Of a stretch of 64,000 bases of DNA, positions 8,343 to 16,360 are shown in pieces. The DNA comes from JBDUDK01 sp040002995. GTDB lineage: Bacteria > Actinomycetota > Acidimicrobiia > Acidimicrobiales > Ilumatobacteraceae. The stretch is from contig JBDUDK010000033.1 of NCBI GenBank assembly GCA_040002995.1, positions 1 to 64,000 of the forward strand. Reading direction: 5' to 3'. Under the pieces are notes generated by a model. That model worked only from the letters and a program-made list of their open reading frames with translations. It had not been told where the DNA came from and made no database searches. A program made the position numbers and the translations under genes. Position 1 is the stretch's first letter. Each line of letters begins with the position of its first letter.

Positions 8343-8381
8343 GCCCAAAGGAAGGCCCCAAAGGAAGGCCCCAAAGGAAGG
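8343..8381. repeat. Three tandem 13-bp repeats upstream of fakA
   Basis: The unit SCCCAAAGGAAGG occurs at 8343-8355, 8356-8368 and 8369-8381. The array ends 20 nt before the predicted fakA -10 box, so it covers the -35 region. It could be an operator array. The repeated AAGGAAGG resembles a Shine-Dalgarno but is too far from the ATG to act as one. Confidence 0.9.
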
Positions 8382-8400
8382 CGCAGCGGCGCCCGCCGTT

Positions 8401-8406
8401 TACCAT
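8401..8406 (+). promoter_or_regulatory. -10 box of fakA (leaderless)
   Basis: TACCAT ends 8 nt before the ATG at 8415, and no Shine-Dalgarno is present in the gap. Confidence 0.55.
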
Positions 8407-8414
8407 CCGCAGCC

Positions 8415-10049
8415 ATGCCCACGCTCGAGCGACTCGGTGTCGCCGAGGTGCGCGCCATTGCCGCGACGTTCGAGCGGCTGCTCGACGCCCACCAGGATCG
8501 CATCAACCGCCTGAATGTCTATCCCGTGCCCGATGGTGACACCGGCACGAACATGGCCAGGACCCTCGCGGCCGTGACCGCAGAGATCGACTCGCTTCCG
8601 CCGGAGGCGGATATCGAGGACGTGTGCCGGGCGATCTCGCACGGTTCGCTGATGGGCGCGCGCGGCAACTCGGGGGTGATCGTTTCCCAGATTCTCCGCG
8701 GTATCGCGGGTGTCTTGTCGACGTCGGCGCCCGTGGGTCCGGAACTCGCGGCCGCCGCGGTACGCGCCGGAGCGACGGGGGCGTACGCGGCGGTGATGAA
8801 GCCGGTGGAGGGCACGATTCTCACCGTCATCCGCGTGGCGGCCGAGGCCGCCGAGCGCGCCGCCGCCGATGGGGCGACGTTGGTCGAGGTGCTCGAGGCG
8901 GCCCACCGGGGCGCAGAGCAGGCACTCGAAGAGACACCGCAGCTGCTCGAGGTGCTGCGAGAGGCCGGTGTAGTCGATGCCGGGGGCGCCGGACTGCTGT
9001 TGCTGTTCGACGCGGCGCTCCACATTGTCGAGGGCCGCCCGCTGCCGGAGGCGCCCGAGCACGAGGACGTTTCAGCCGTGGCGCCGGTCGCGAACCACGG
9101 CGGCGAGACGGTGGCCGTCAATCGCTACGAGGTCATGTTCTTTCTCGACGCGCCCGACGACCAGATCAACGACTTCAAGGAGGCGTGGGCCGCGCTGGGC
9201 GACTCGATCGTCGTCGTCGGCGGCGACGGACTGTGGAACTGCCACGTGCACACCGACGACGTGGGCGGGGCGATCGAGAGCGCGATCGACGTCGGCCGCC
9301 CGCACCAAATACGGGTCACCGATCTGTCGGAGGAGGTCGCTGAGGAGCACGAGCGCCGCGAGGCGCTGATGGCGACGCAGCGCGCCCGGGTCTCGACCGC
9401 AGTTGTCGCCGTCAGCGCCGGCGCGGGCCTGACGCGTTTGTTTCGCCAGTTCGCTGTCCAGGAGGTCGTGGCGGGAGGCCAGACGCTCAACCCCTCGACC
9501 GCTGAGCTACTCGCGGCGGTCGAACGGGCGCCATCCGAGACGGTGATTGTCCTGCCGAACAACAAGAACATCGTGCCGGTGGCGGAGCAGCTCGACGCGC
9601 TGACGACGAAGACGGTGCGAGTAGTGCCGACGCGTTCGATGCCGGAAGGCCTAGGCGCGCTGGTCGTCTATGACCCGGAGGGCACCGGAGATGCCAACGC
9701 TGCCGGGATGACCGCCGCCGCCGCGCAAGTCCGAAGTGGTGCGGTGACGCGGGCGGTGCGGGCCAGCACGGCCGGGGCCGCGACGATCGCCGAGGGCGAC
9801 TGGCTAGGCATCGACCGCGACGAGGGCATCGTCGCCGTCGACAGCTCGATCGAACGTGTCGTGGTCGGTCTGCTCGCCAACCTCGTCGACGACGAGGCGG
9901 GAATCGTCACCGTGCTCGCGGGCGAGGGTTCCAGTGACGCCCTCACGGCACGGATCCGCGCGTGGGTCGCGCAGCGTCATCCGGGGCTTGAGGTCGAGGT
10001 GCACGCGGGTGATCAGCCGCTCTACCCCTATCTATTCGGCGTCGAGTAG
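8415..10049 (+). CDS. fakA: Fatty-acid-kinase-like DhaL/DAK2 domain protein (FakA/YloV)
   Basis: The 544-aa protein begins with a DhaL (DAK2) ATP-binding domain. The Mg-binding aspartates lie in PVPDGDTGTNM (Asp40, Asp42) and GARGNSGVIVSQ is the nucleotide loop. A linker and a DegV-like C-terminal half follow, ending GDQPLYPYLFGVE. FakA phosphorylates fatty acids carried by a separate FakB (DegV) protein for phospholipid synthesis; no fakB is in this window. Neighbours rpmB and recG are the usual ones. The start at 8415 is preferred to upstream in-frame codons because the -10 box sits 8 nt ahead and homology begins here. Confidence 0.88.
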   Translation: MPTLERLGVAEVRAIAATFERLLDAHQDRINRLNVYPVPDGDTGTNMARTLAAVTAEIDSLPPEADIEDVCRAISHGSLMGARGNSGVIVSQILRGIAGVLSTSAPVGPELAAAAVRAGATGAYAAVMKPVEGTILTVIRVAAEAAERAAADGATLVEVLEAAHRGAEQALEETPQLLEVLREAGVVDAGGAGLLLLFDAALHIVEGRPLPEAPEHEDVSAVAPVANHGGETVAVNRYEVMFFLDAPDDQINDFKEAWAALGDSIVVVGGDGLWNCHVHTDDVGGAIESAIDVGRPHQIRVTDLSEEVAEEHERREALMATQRARVSTAVVAVSAGAGLTRLFRQFAVQEVVAGGQTLNPSTAELLAAVERAPSETVIVLPNNKNIVPVAEQLDALTTKTVRVVPTRSMPEGLGALVVYDPEGTGDANAAGMTAAAAQVRSGAVTRAVRASTAGAATIAEGDWLGIDRDEGIVAVDSSIERVVVGLLANLVDDEAGIVTVLAGEGSSDALTARIRAWVAQRHPGLEVEVHAGDQPLYPYLFGVE

Positions 10050-10183
10050 GTCATCAGCTCCTCGCCGATGAGACGGCTGCGTCCGATGATCAGCGCCAGG
10101 CTCGCGCAACCAACCGTTTGAAGGACCGTGGTCCAGATGAACAGCACCGTCGGACCGAAGTGAGAACTGAGGAACGCGCTCAT
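10028..10183 (-). CDS. Putative 51-aa single-pass membrane protein
   Basis: A minus-strand frame runs from the ATG at 10183 (AGGGA a few nt upstream) to a TAG. It encodes 51 aa with one hydrophobic stretch (PTVLFIWTTVLQTVGCASLALII) flanked by charged residues. It fills most of the otherwise empty gap between fakA and recG and overlaps the fakA 3' end by 22 nt tail to tail. I do not recognise it. The Shine-Dalgarno and clean membrane segment support a real small gene. Confidence 0.45.
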   Translation of the reverse strand: MSAFLSSHFGPTVLFIWTTVLQTVGCASLALIIGRSRLIGEELMTYSTPNR

Positions 10184-10270
10184 GGCGTCCCTGTCGGCAA
10201 AACCACGCGCCGTTGACTCAAGGCAGGCTCAGGACATCGGACGCTTACCGTCAGGCATGATGTCGTCTCG

Positions 10271-12412
10271 ATGACTGACCCGCTGAGCCTGCGCGATCTG
10301 GCCGAGATCGGCGTGGGCCGTCTGAAGGGCGTCGGTGAAAAACGCGAGCGGGCCCTCGGCGAGGTGGGTATCGAGAGCGTGCTCGACCTACTCACGCACT
10401 ACCCGCGGCGATGGGTAGACCGCACGAACGAAGCTCGAGTGGCCGATCTGCGTCCCGGCGAGGACGCGCTCGTACTCGTGACCCTGCGCACGGTCTCGAA
10501 ACGAACGATGCGCAACCACCGGACGATGGTGACCGCCGACGCGGGTGACGACTCGGGCCGGCTGTCGCTCGTGTTCTTCAACCAACCGTGGCGGGAGCGT
10601 CAGCTTCGCCCCGACATGCAGGTCGCCGTGTTCGGACGCCCGGAGACCTATCGCGGCGGTCTCCAGATGACGAATCCCGTCGTCGACCTCATCGGCGACC
10701 GCACGGGCCGGATCGTGGCGATCTATCCCCAGTCCGAGAAGGCTGGCCTTTCGACCTGGGAGCTGGGCGGATGGGTCGAGGAGGCGCTGGCGCGGTGCCG
10801 CCCGCGGGGCATCGCCGATCCGGTTCCCAGCCGGGTGCTCGCCCTCTTTGACCTCGTCGGGCGCGAGCGGGCCCTCCGCGAGATCCACGTGCCCGACTCG
10901 ATGGCGGCCAAGGAGGCGGCCCGCCGGCGTCTCGTCTTCGACGAGTTGCTACGGGTGCAGCTTCTGCTGGTGCTGCGCAAGCGTGCGCTCGAGCGCGACG
11001 CCGCGGGTATTGAACACGTAGTCGGGGGCGAGCTGGTGCGGCGTTTCCATACCTCGCTGCCGTTCGCGCTCACCGGCGCCCAGGCGCGCACGATCGCGGA
11101 GATCGAGGCCGATCTCGTCGCGCCGAGACCCATGCACCGGCTCCTACAGGGCGACGTTGGCGCGGGTAAGACGGTCGTGGCTGTGAGCGCGCTGCTCGCC
11201 GCGGTGCAGGGCGGCCACCAGGGCGCGTTCATGGCGCCCACTGAGGTGCTCGCCGAGCAGCACGCCGCCGCCGTCCGGGCGTTGCTGGAAGGGGTGAGCG
11301 TGCCAGCGTCCGGGAACCTCTTCGGTGACCGCCCGCTCGCGGTGGCGTTGCTGACGAGCCGCACCGGTGCCGCCGAACGCCGCGAGATCGCCGCAGGGCT
11401 ACTCGGCGGCACGGTCGACCTCTTGATTGGCACGCACGCGTTGATCCAGGAGGGAGTGGAGTTCGCATCCCTCGGGGTCGTGGTCATCGATGAGCAGCAC
11501 CGCTTCGGTGTCGAGCAGCGCGCGAAGTTGAAGGCGAAGGTGGGCGTCGACCAGGCCACGGTGCCCGACGTGCTCGTGATGACGGCGACGCCGATCCCCC
11601 GCACCGCGGCGATGACCGTCTACGGCGACCTCGACGTCAGCACGCTCGACGAGCTGCCGCCGGGCCGCACGCCGGTCCGCACGTACGCGGCGGCGGGGCC
11701 CCTCGACGAGGCCAGGGCGTGGGCGGAGGTGCGCGCCGCGGTCGACCGCGGTGAACAGGCCTACGTCGTGTGCCCGCTCATCGAGGCCAGCACGTCGAGC
11801 GAGAAGCTCGAAGTGGCCTCGGCCGAGGAGACGTTCGAGCGGCTCTCGACCGGGGAGCTCGCCGGTGCACGCGTCGGCCTGCTGCACGGTCGACTCGGCG
11901 CCAAGGAGAAGGAAGCGGTGATGGCCGCGTTTCGCGCCCATGAGCTCGACGCGCTCGTAGCCACCACCGTGATCGAAGTTGGGATCGACGTGCCGAACGC
12001 GACCGTCATGGTGGTGCTCGACGCCGACCGGTTCGGTATCGCGCAGCTTCACCAGCTCCGCGGGCGAGTCGGCCGGGGGAGCGCGACCTCGTCGTGCTGG
12101 CTGGTGACGAGCGGCGAGGGCGAGCCGTCCCCTCGCGTGGAGGCTCTGGCGGCCACCAACGATGGCTTTGAGCTGGCCGAAGTCGACCTCGAGCTCCGGG
12201 GCGAGGGCACGATCATGGGGGAGCGCCAGACCGGCCGCAACGATCTGAAACTGGCGTCGCTGCGCCGGGACAAGGAGTGGGTGGTCCGGGCGCGAGAGGC
12301 CGCTTTCAGCCTGGTCGACGCCGACCCCCATCTCGCTGGTCACCCGCTACTGGCCGACGAACTGCGGCTGTTCTTCGACGAGGACGACGTCGACTACCTC
12401 TTCAAGAGCTGA
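10271..12412 (+). CDS. recG: ATP-dependent DNA helicase RecG
   Basis: The 713-aa protein has the RecG layout. The N-terminal wedge domain contains the HhH-like GVGEKRERALGEVG and an OB fold. The SF2 motor carries QGDVGAGKT (Walker A, about residue 295), DEQHRFG (motif II) and TATPIPRT (motif III). The second RecA lobe has VIEVGIDVPNA, QLHQLRGRVGRG and the TRG region ERQTGRNDLKLASL. RecG reverses stalled forks and processes Holliday junctions. A possible -10 (TACCGT, 10246-10251) lies 19 nt upstream of the ATG. Confidence 0.97.
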   Translation: MTDPLSLRDLAEIGVGRLKGVGEKRERALGEVGIESVLDLLTHYPRRWVDRTNEARVADLRPGEDALVLVTLRTVSKRTMRNHRTMVTADAGDDSGRLSLVFFNQPWRERQLRPDMQVAVFGRPETYRGGLQMTNPVVDLIGDRTGRIVAIYPQSEKAGLSTWELGGWVEEALARCRPRGIADPVPSRVLALFDLVGRERALREIHVPDSMAAKEAARRRLVFDELLRVQLLLVLRKRALERDAAGIEHVVGGELVRRFHTSLPFALTGAQARTIAEIEADLVAPRPMHRLLQGDVGAGKTVVAVSALLAAVQGGHQGAFMAPTEVLAEQHAAAVRALLEGVSVPASGNLFGDRPLAVALLTSRTGAAERREIAAGLLGGTVDLLIGTHALIQEGVEFASLGVVVIDEQHRFGVEQRAKLKAKVGVDQATVPDVLVMTATPIPRTAAMTVYGDLDVSTLDELPPGRTPVRTYAAAGPLDEARAWAEVRAAVDRGEQAYVVCPLIEASTSSEKLEVASAEETFERLSTGELAGARVGLLHGRLGAKEKEAVMAAFRAHELDALVATTVIEVGIDVPNATVMVVLDADRFGIAQLHQLRGRVGRGSATSSCWLVTSGEGEPSPRVEALAATNDGFELAEVDLELRGEGTIMGERQTGRNDLKLASLRRDKEWVVRAREAAFSLVDADPHLAGHPLLADELRLFFDEDDVDYLFKS

Positions 12413-12413
12413 C

Positions 12414-12581
12414 TCAGTCGGGCGTCTCTTCGGCCACCTCGATGTCCCACCGATCGAGGCAGTCACGGCAGCGGTAGGCGGCGATGTCGCCCGGCTGCCA
12501 GCCCCCGATCTCAGGCGCAGCCGACAAGAGGTGGGCCTCCCCGCCGCAGTCGACGCAGGTGATCACTTCAGGTACTTCCAC
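12414..12581 (-). CDS. Small zinc-ribbon protein
   Basis: Two CxxC pairs (CVDC near the start, CRDC further on) make a zinc ribbon, followed by an acidic tail. The GTG at 12581 (55 aa, beginning VEVPEVITC) is chosen over the GTG at 12599 because a TACCGT box ends 7 nt before it. The product is conserved in form among actinobacterial small proteins, but its role is unknown. It converges on recG with a 1-nt gap. Confidence 0.6.
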   Translation of the reverse strand: MEVPEVITCVDCGGEAHLLSAAPEIGGWQPGDIAAYRCRDCLDRWDIEVAEETPD

Positions 12582-12588
12582 GCCGAAA

Positions 12589-12594
12589 ACGGTA
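12589..12594 (-). promoter_or_regulatory. -10 box of the zinc-ribbon gene (leaderless)
   Basis: Minus-strand TACCGT ends 7 nt before the GTG at 12581. Confidence 0.5.
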
Positions 12595-12638
12595 CCCACG
12601 TGTCATGCAAGCGAAACGATCCGAACCCCGCCCGGCCG

Positions 12639-12644
12639 TAGCGT
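12639..12644 (+). promoter_or_regulatory. -10 box of the rsmD operon (leaderless)
   Basis: TAGCGT ends 7 nt before the ATG at 12652. There is no Shine-Dalgarno. Confidence 0.55.
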
Positions 12645-12651
12645 GGCGGCG

Positions 12652-13185
12652 ATGCGGGTGGTGGCGGGGGCATTGAAGGGCCGGCGGATCGTCGCCCCGC
12701 GCGGGCGCGACACCCGGCCCACGAGCGGTCAGGTCCGCGAAGCGGTCTTCAACGCGCTCAACAGTCTCGATGTCGTGGAGGCGGCCACTGTGCTCGATCT
12801 GTTCGCGGGTTCCGGCGCGCTCGGGATCGAAGCCCTTTCTCGCGGCGCGAAGCGGTGCACGTTCGTCGACCAGGCGCGGTCGGCGATCGCGGCCATCCGC
12901 ACCAACGTGGAGACATGCGCGGTCGCCGGCCAATCCACCATCGTGAACGCCGACGCGCTTGCGTTCGTCGATCATTCCGAGCGGTACGACCTCGTGCTCG
13001 CCGACCCGCCGTACGGATTCAAGGACTGGGCGGCTCTTCTGGCCCGGATTGACGCGGGCTTCGTGGTGCTCGAGTCCGACCATCCACTGAACCTCACGCC
13101 GTCGTGGGTAGCTGTGAGAGAGAAGGCCTACGGAACTACGGTTGTGACATTCGCCGAGCGGGCCGTTCCCGCCGTAACGGAGTGA
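12652..13185 (+). CDS. rsmD: 16S rRNA (guanine(966)-N2)-methyltransferase RsmD
   Basis: The 177-aa class I methyltransferase begins MRVVAGALKGRRIVAPRG and TRPTSGQVREAVFNAL, the RsmD signature. The SAM-binding motif is LDLFAGSGALGIEALSRGA and the catalytic motif is LADPPYGF (DPPY). It modifies G966 in the 30S P-site region. The ATG at 12652 is supported by a -10 box 7 nt ahead; upstream in-frame codons are not needed. It leads an operon with coaD (GTGA overlap). Confidence 0.95.
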   Translation: MRVVAGALKGRRIVAPRGRDTRPTSGQVREAVFNALNSLDVVEAATVLDLFAGSGALGIEALSRGAKRCTFVDQARSAIAAIRTNVETCAVAGQSTIVNADALAFVDHSERYDLVLADPPYGFKDWAALLARIDAGFVVLESDHPLNLTPSWVAVREKAYGTTVVTFAERAVPAVTE

Positions 13186-13670
13186 AGCGCTTGTCCAAAG
13201 TCCTCTATCCGGGGTCGTTCGACCCACTGCACAACGGCCACCTCGAGATAATCGAGACGGCCGTCGTCCTCTTCGACGAGGTCGTGGTGGCGGCCATGCG
13301 CAATCCGCAGAAGGGCGAGCCCTTCTTCGAACTCTCCGAGCGCGAGGCCATGCTGAACGAGTCCCTCGCCCATCTGCCGTCGGTGAGCGTCACGATGTTC
13401 GACGGCCTGGTGGTCGATCTGGCTCGGGCCGAGCACTGCGACTTCATCGTGAAAGGGCTCCGTGCCGTCTCCGATTTCGAGGGTGAGATGCAGATGGCGC
13501 AGATGAACCACGCCGTCAGCGGCGTGCACACGGTTTTTCTCCCGTCCGCGTCGGCCCATTCCTTCTTGGCATCCCGCTTCATCCGGGATATCGCCCGCAT
13601 GGGCGGCGATGTGTCCAAGATGGTGCCCCTACCGGTGGCCAAGCGGATCCAGGAGCGTTACGGGCGATGA
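13182..13670 (+). CDS. coaD: Phosphopantetheine adenylyltransferase
   Basis: The 162-aa nucleotidyltransferase shows YPGSFDPLHNGHLEI, containing the HxGH-type adenylylation motif, and a C-terminal SFLASRFIRDIARMGGDVSKMVP. It makes dephospho-CoA from phosphopantetheine and ATP, the fourth step of CoA synthesis. The GTG at 13182 overlaps the rsmD stop; a TTG at 13191 is an alternative that would remove three residues. Its stop overlaps the next gene as ATGA, so rsmD-coaD-coiled coil-yceD are tightly coupled. Confidence 0.96.
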   Translation: MKRLSKVLYPGSFDPLHNGHLEIIETAVVLFDEVVVAAMRNPQKGEPFFELSEREAMLNESLAHLPSVSVTMFDGLVVDLARAEHCDFIVKGLRAVSDFEGEMQMAQMNHAVSGVHTVFLPSASAHSFLASRFIRDIARMGGDVSKMVPLPVAKRIQERYGR

Positions 13671-14224
13671 CGAACACCCACCGCGATACCGACGTCCCGC
13701 ATTTCGACTCCGAGCGCCTGCTCGAGCGGGCCATCGACATCATCTCGACGGCGCGCACCATCCCCCTTTCGTCGTCGCCGATGATCAACCGCGACGAGAT
13801 CATCGAGATCCTGCAGGAGGCCCTCGAACGGTTTCCGGAGGAGGTGCGCCAGGCACGGTGGATGCTGAAAGAGCGCGCCGAATTCCTGGCCAAGACCCGT
13901 CGGGAGGCTGACGACATCGTCGATGCGTCGCGTGCGCAGGCGGAGCGGATGGTCCAGCGCACCGAGGTGGTGCGCCAAGCCGAGCACCGCGCCCGGTTGA
14001 TCCTCGAATCGGCCGATGGCGAGGCCCGGCGGATGCGCCGCGAGGTCGAGGACTTCTGCGACCAGCGGCTCGCGAGCTTCGAGATCGTGCTCGACAAGGT
14101 GGCCAAGACAGTGACCGCCGGACGCGAGCGACTGAACGCGACCGCAGAGCCCCGCGACGAGGCGCCGGCGAAGGAGGCGACGGACGACGACGGTTCGGCG
14201 TTCTTCGACCAGGATCTCGATTGA
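13667..14224 (+). CDS. DivIVA-like coiled-coil protein (Rv2927c type)
   Basis: The 185-aa protein is dominated by charged heptads between about residues 45 and 155 (for example RERLLERAIDI-like segments, then EVVRQAEHRARLILESADGEARRMRREVEDF). It ends in an acidic tail (FFDQDLD). Proteins of this kind sit between coaD and yceD/rnc in many actinobacteria and are sometimes labelled ATP synthase subunit B-like or DivIVA-like. A cell-division or polar-scaffold role is plausible but not shown here. It starts inside the coaD stop (ATGA). Confidence 0.7.
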   Translation: MTNTHRDTDVPHFDSERLLERAIDIISTARTIPLSSSPMINRDEIIEILQEALERFPEEVRQARWMLKERAEFLAKTRREADDIVDASRAQAERMVQRTEVVRQAEHRARLILESADGEARRMRREVEDFCDQRLASFEIVLDKVAKTVTAGRERLNATAEPRDEAPAKEATDDDGSAFFDQDLD

Positions 14225-14757
14225 CCATCGCGCCTGAGCGGCGGATCTATCTGGTCAACGTCGCCGATCTACTGCGGCGCCCCGGCAGCCACCGCGAAAT
14301 CGAGTTCGTCGCGCCGGTCCATTCGATCGCGGTCGTCGACTCGGCGGTTCCGGAGGGAGCCGAGGCGCAGGTGCGGTTGAAGCTCGAGGCGCTCTCCGAC
14401 GGCCTCACCGTCACGGGTACCGTCCGTGCCCCTTGGCGGGGCCTCTGCCGGCGCTGCCTCGAAGCGGCCGAGGGTGAGCTCTGCGCCGAGGTGCGAGAGG
14501 TGTACGCATCGCATCCCGTGAGCGACGACATCTGGCCTTTGCATGGTGAGCAACTCGATCTCCACGACCTCGTCGTAGAGGCGCTCACCCTCGAGCTACC
14601 GCTCGCGCCGCTCTGCAACCCCAGTTGCCTGGGCCTTTGCCCCGAATGCGGTATCAACCGCAACGACGCCGACTGCGGCCATCGGGGTGCGGTGGGCGAT
14701 CCGCGTTGGGCCGTTCTCGAGCAGGCACAGTTTCAGGAGAACGATCCCGAGGGCTAA
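14221..14757 (+). CDS. yceD: YceD/DUF177 family protein
   Basis: The 178-aa protein starts at a TTG that overlaps the previous stop (TTGA). The N-terminal half is the DUF177 beta-rich domain with APWRGLCRRCLE. The C-terminus has closely spaced cysteines (LCNPSCLGLCPECG), probably a zinc site. YceD genes precede rpmF across bacteria, as here (37 nt), and are linked to 23S rRNA accumulation. The function is inferred from family and context. Confidence 0.88.
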   Translation: MTIAPERRIYLVNVADLLRRPGSHREIEFVAPVHSIAVVDSAVPEGAEAQVRLKLEALSDGLTVTGTVRAPWRGLCRRCLEAAEGELCAEVREVYASHPVSDDIWPLHGEQLDLHDLVVEALTLELPLAPLCNPSCLGLCPECGINRNDADCGHRGAVGDPRWAVLEQAQFQENDPEG

Positions 14758-14793
14758 CCTCCCCCGGCTCCCCAGCGAAGGAATCTGCGAGCG

Positions 14794-14973
14794 ATGGCCG
14801 TCCCGAAGAAGAAGAAATCGAAGATGAAGAGTCGCCAGCAGCGCGCCTCGGCTTGGCCCCTCGCGGCTCCGTCGCGAAGCGTCTGCCCGCGTTGCGGCGC
14901 CGCCAAGGTTCCTCACGTCGTATGCGGCTCGTGCGGTTGGTACAACGGGCGTCAGGCCGTCGACGTCGACTGA
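14794..14973 (+). CDS. rpmF: 50S ribosomal protein L32
   Basis: The 59-aa protein starts MAVPKKKKSKMKSRQQRAS, typical of bL32, and carries two zinc-binding pairs (CPRCG and CGSCG). It lies in its canonical place, after yceD and before plsX. AGCGAAGGAA lies upstream of the ATG. It is short enough to be missed by length filters. Confidence 0.96.
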   Translation: MAVPKKKKSKMKSRQQRASAWPLAAPSRSVCPRCGAAKVPHVVCGSCGWYNGRQAVDVD

Positions 14974-14998
14974 CGTCGCCCCCGTCTTCGCCACGACC

Positions 14999-16012
14999 AT
15001 GCTGCCCATAGCCCTCGACGCCATGGGCGGCGACAAGGCTCCCGGCGAGATCGTTGCGGGCGGTCGGCAGGCATTCGATGAGCGCGGCATTCCTGTCGTG
15101 CTCGTCGGTCGGGCCGCCGATCTCGGCGATGCCCACGGACTCCCCGTCATCGACGCGTCAGAGGTCATCGCCATGGACGAAGACCCCGGCGGCGCGGTGC
15201 GGCGCAAGAAGGACTCCTCACTCGTGCGCGCCGCCGAAGCGGTGCGCGACGGCAAGGCGTCGGCGATGGTCTCGGCCGGCAACACCGGCGCCACGATGGC
15301 CAGTGCCCTGCTGCGCATGGGCCGGATCAAAGGGGTGGCCCGTCCGGCTATCGCCACGCCGATACCGGTGCCCGGCTCCACGCCGACCGTGCTGCTCGAC
15401 GCGGGGGCCAACGCCGAGTGCCAGCCGGAGTGGCTCGTCCAGTTCGCTCAGATGGGGTCGGTGTTTTCGCGGAAGCGCTATGGGATCGCCGCGCCAAAGG
15501 TCGGTCTCTTGTCGATCGGGGAGGAGGCCAGCAAAGGGACTCCCCTCGTGAAGGCCACCCATGAGCTGCTCTTGCACGCGTCGGGCATCAACTTCGTCGG
15601 CAACGTCGAGGGCCGCGACGTGATGACACCGGCCGTCGATGTCGTCGTCACCGACGGCTTCACCGGCAACGTCGTGCTGAAGACGCTCGAGGGTGGGCTC
15701 AAGACTCTCGTCGCATCCGTGTTCGCGGTCTTCGGCGCGACCCCCGAATACAAAGCCGCCGCCGACGTTCTGCTTCCGGGTCTGCTCCCGCTGTACCAGA
15801 CCCTCGACCCCGACAGCTACGGAGGGGCGATGCTCCTCGGCCTGAACGGCGTCTGCATCATCAGCCATGGCTCGTCCTCGGCCCGGGCGATTGTGAACGC
15901 GCTTCAGGTGGCAAGGGAGATGGTGGAGGCCGACATCGTCGCCGAACTGACGGCGGCCGTGGCCCCTACCGGACGGCCCTCGATGGAGGGTCTTGACAAT
16001 CCGCAGCGATAG
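14999..16012 (+). CDS. plsX: Phosphate acyltransferase PlsX
   Basis: The 337-aa protein begins IALDAMGGDKAPGEIVAG, the PlsX signature, and contains SAGNTGATMASAL and VTDGFTGNVVLKTLEGG. It converts acyl-ACP to acyl-phosphate for PlsY-dependent phospholipid synthesis. It follows rpmF by 25 nt and precedes acpP, giving the classic rpmF-plsX-acpP-rnc order. This implies a dissociated (type II) fatty acid synthase. Confidence 0.97.
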   Translation: MLPIALDAMGGDKAPGEIVAGGRQAFDERGIPVVLVGRAADLGDAHGLPVIDASEVIAMDEDPGGAVRRKKDSSLVRAAEAVRDGKASAMVSAGNTGATMASALLRMGRIKGVARPAIATPIPVPGSTPTVLLDAGANAECQPEWLVQFAQMGSVFSRKRYGIAAPKVGLLSIGEEASKGTPLVKATHELLLHASGINFVGNVEGRDVMTPAVDVVVTDGFTGNVVLKTLEGGLKTLVASVFAVFGATPEYKAAADVLLPGLLPLYQTLDPDSYGGAMLLGLNGVCIISHGSSSARAIVNALQVAREMVEADIVAELTAAVAPTGRPSMEGLDNPQR

Positions 16013-16066
16013 AATCCCGCCCCGTTCGGGCGGCCGAAGAGGCCGCGGGAAGATTTGGAGCGTGAA

Positions 16067-16357
16067 GTGCCTGCCGAGACGCATATCGAGCACGGGCCCA
16101 TGGATCGACAGGCGGTGTTCGAGCTCGTGCGGGATCGTTTGGCCGACATCTTGGAGATCGAGCCGTCAGCCATCTCCGAAGGTGCCTCGTTTCGCGACGA
16201 CCTCGAGGCCGATTCGCTCGCGCTGATCGAGCTGGTCGAGGCGCTCGAAGAAGAACTTGCCGAGCGCTCGGTCGGATTTCACATCGACGACGAAGATCTC
16301 GAGGACCTGAAGACGGTGCGGGACGCGGTCGATTACGTCCACGCGCGAGTCGGGTAA
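16067..16357 (+). CDS. acpP: Acyl carrier protein
   Basis: The GTG at 16067 (GGAG 6 nt upstream) gives 96 aa; the ATG at 16100 would give an 85-aa protein closer to the usual ACP length. The phosphopantetheine site is the Ser in EADSLALIELV (Ser50). Helix 2 is acidic as in all ACPs. The linker GFHIDDEDLEDLKTVRDAVDYV matches the family. It sits between plsX and rnc, so it is the FASII carrier. Confidence 0.93.
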   Translation: MPAETHIEHGPMDRQAVFELVRDRLADILEIEPSAISEGASFRDDLEADSLALIELVEALEEELAERSVGFHIDDEDLEDLKTVRDAVDYVHARVG

Positions 16358-16360
16358 TCC

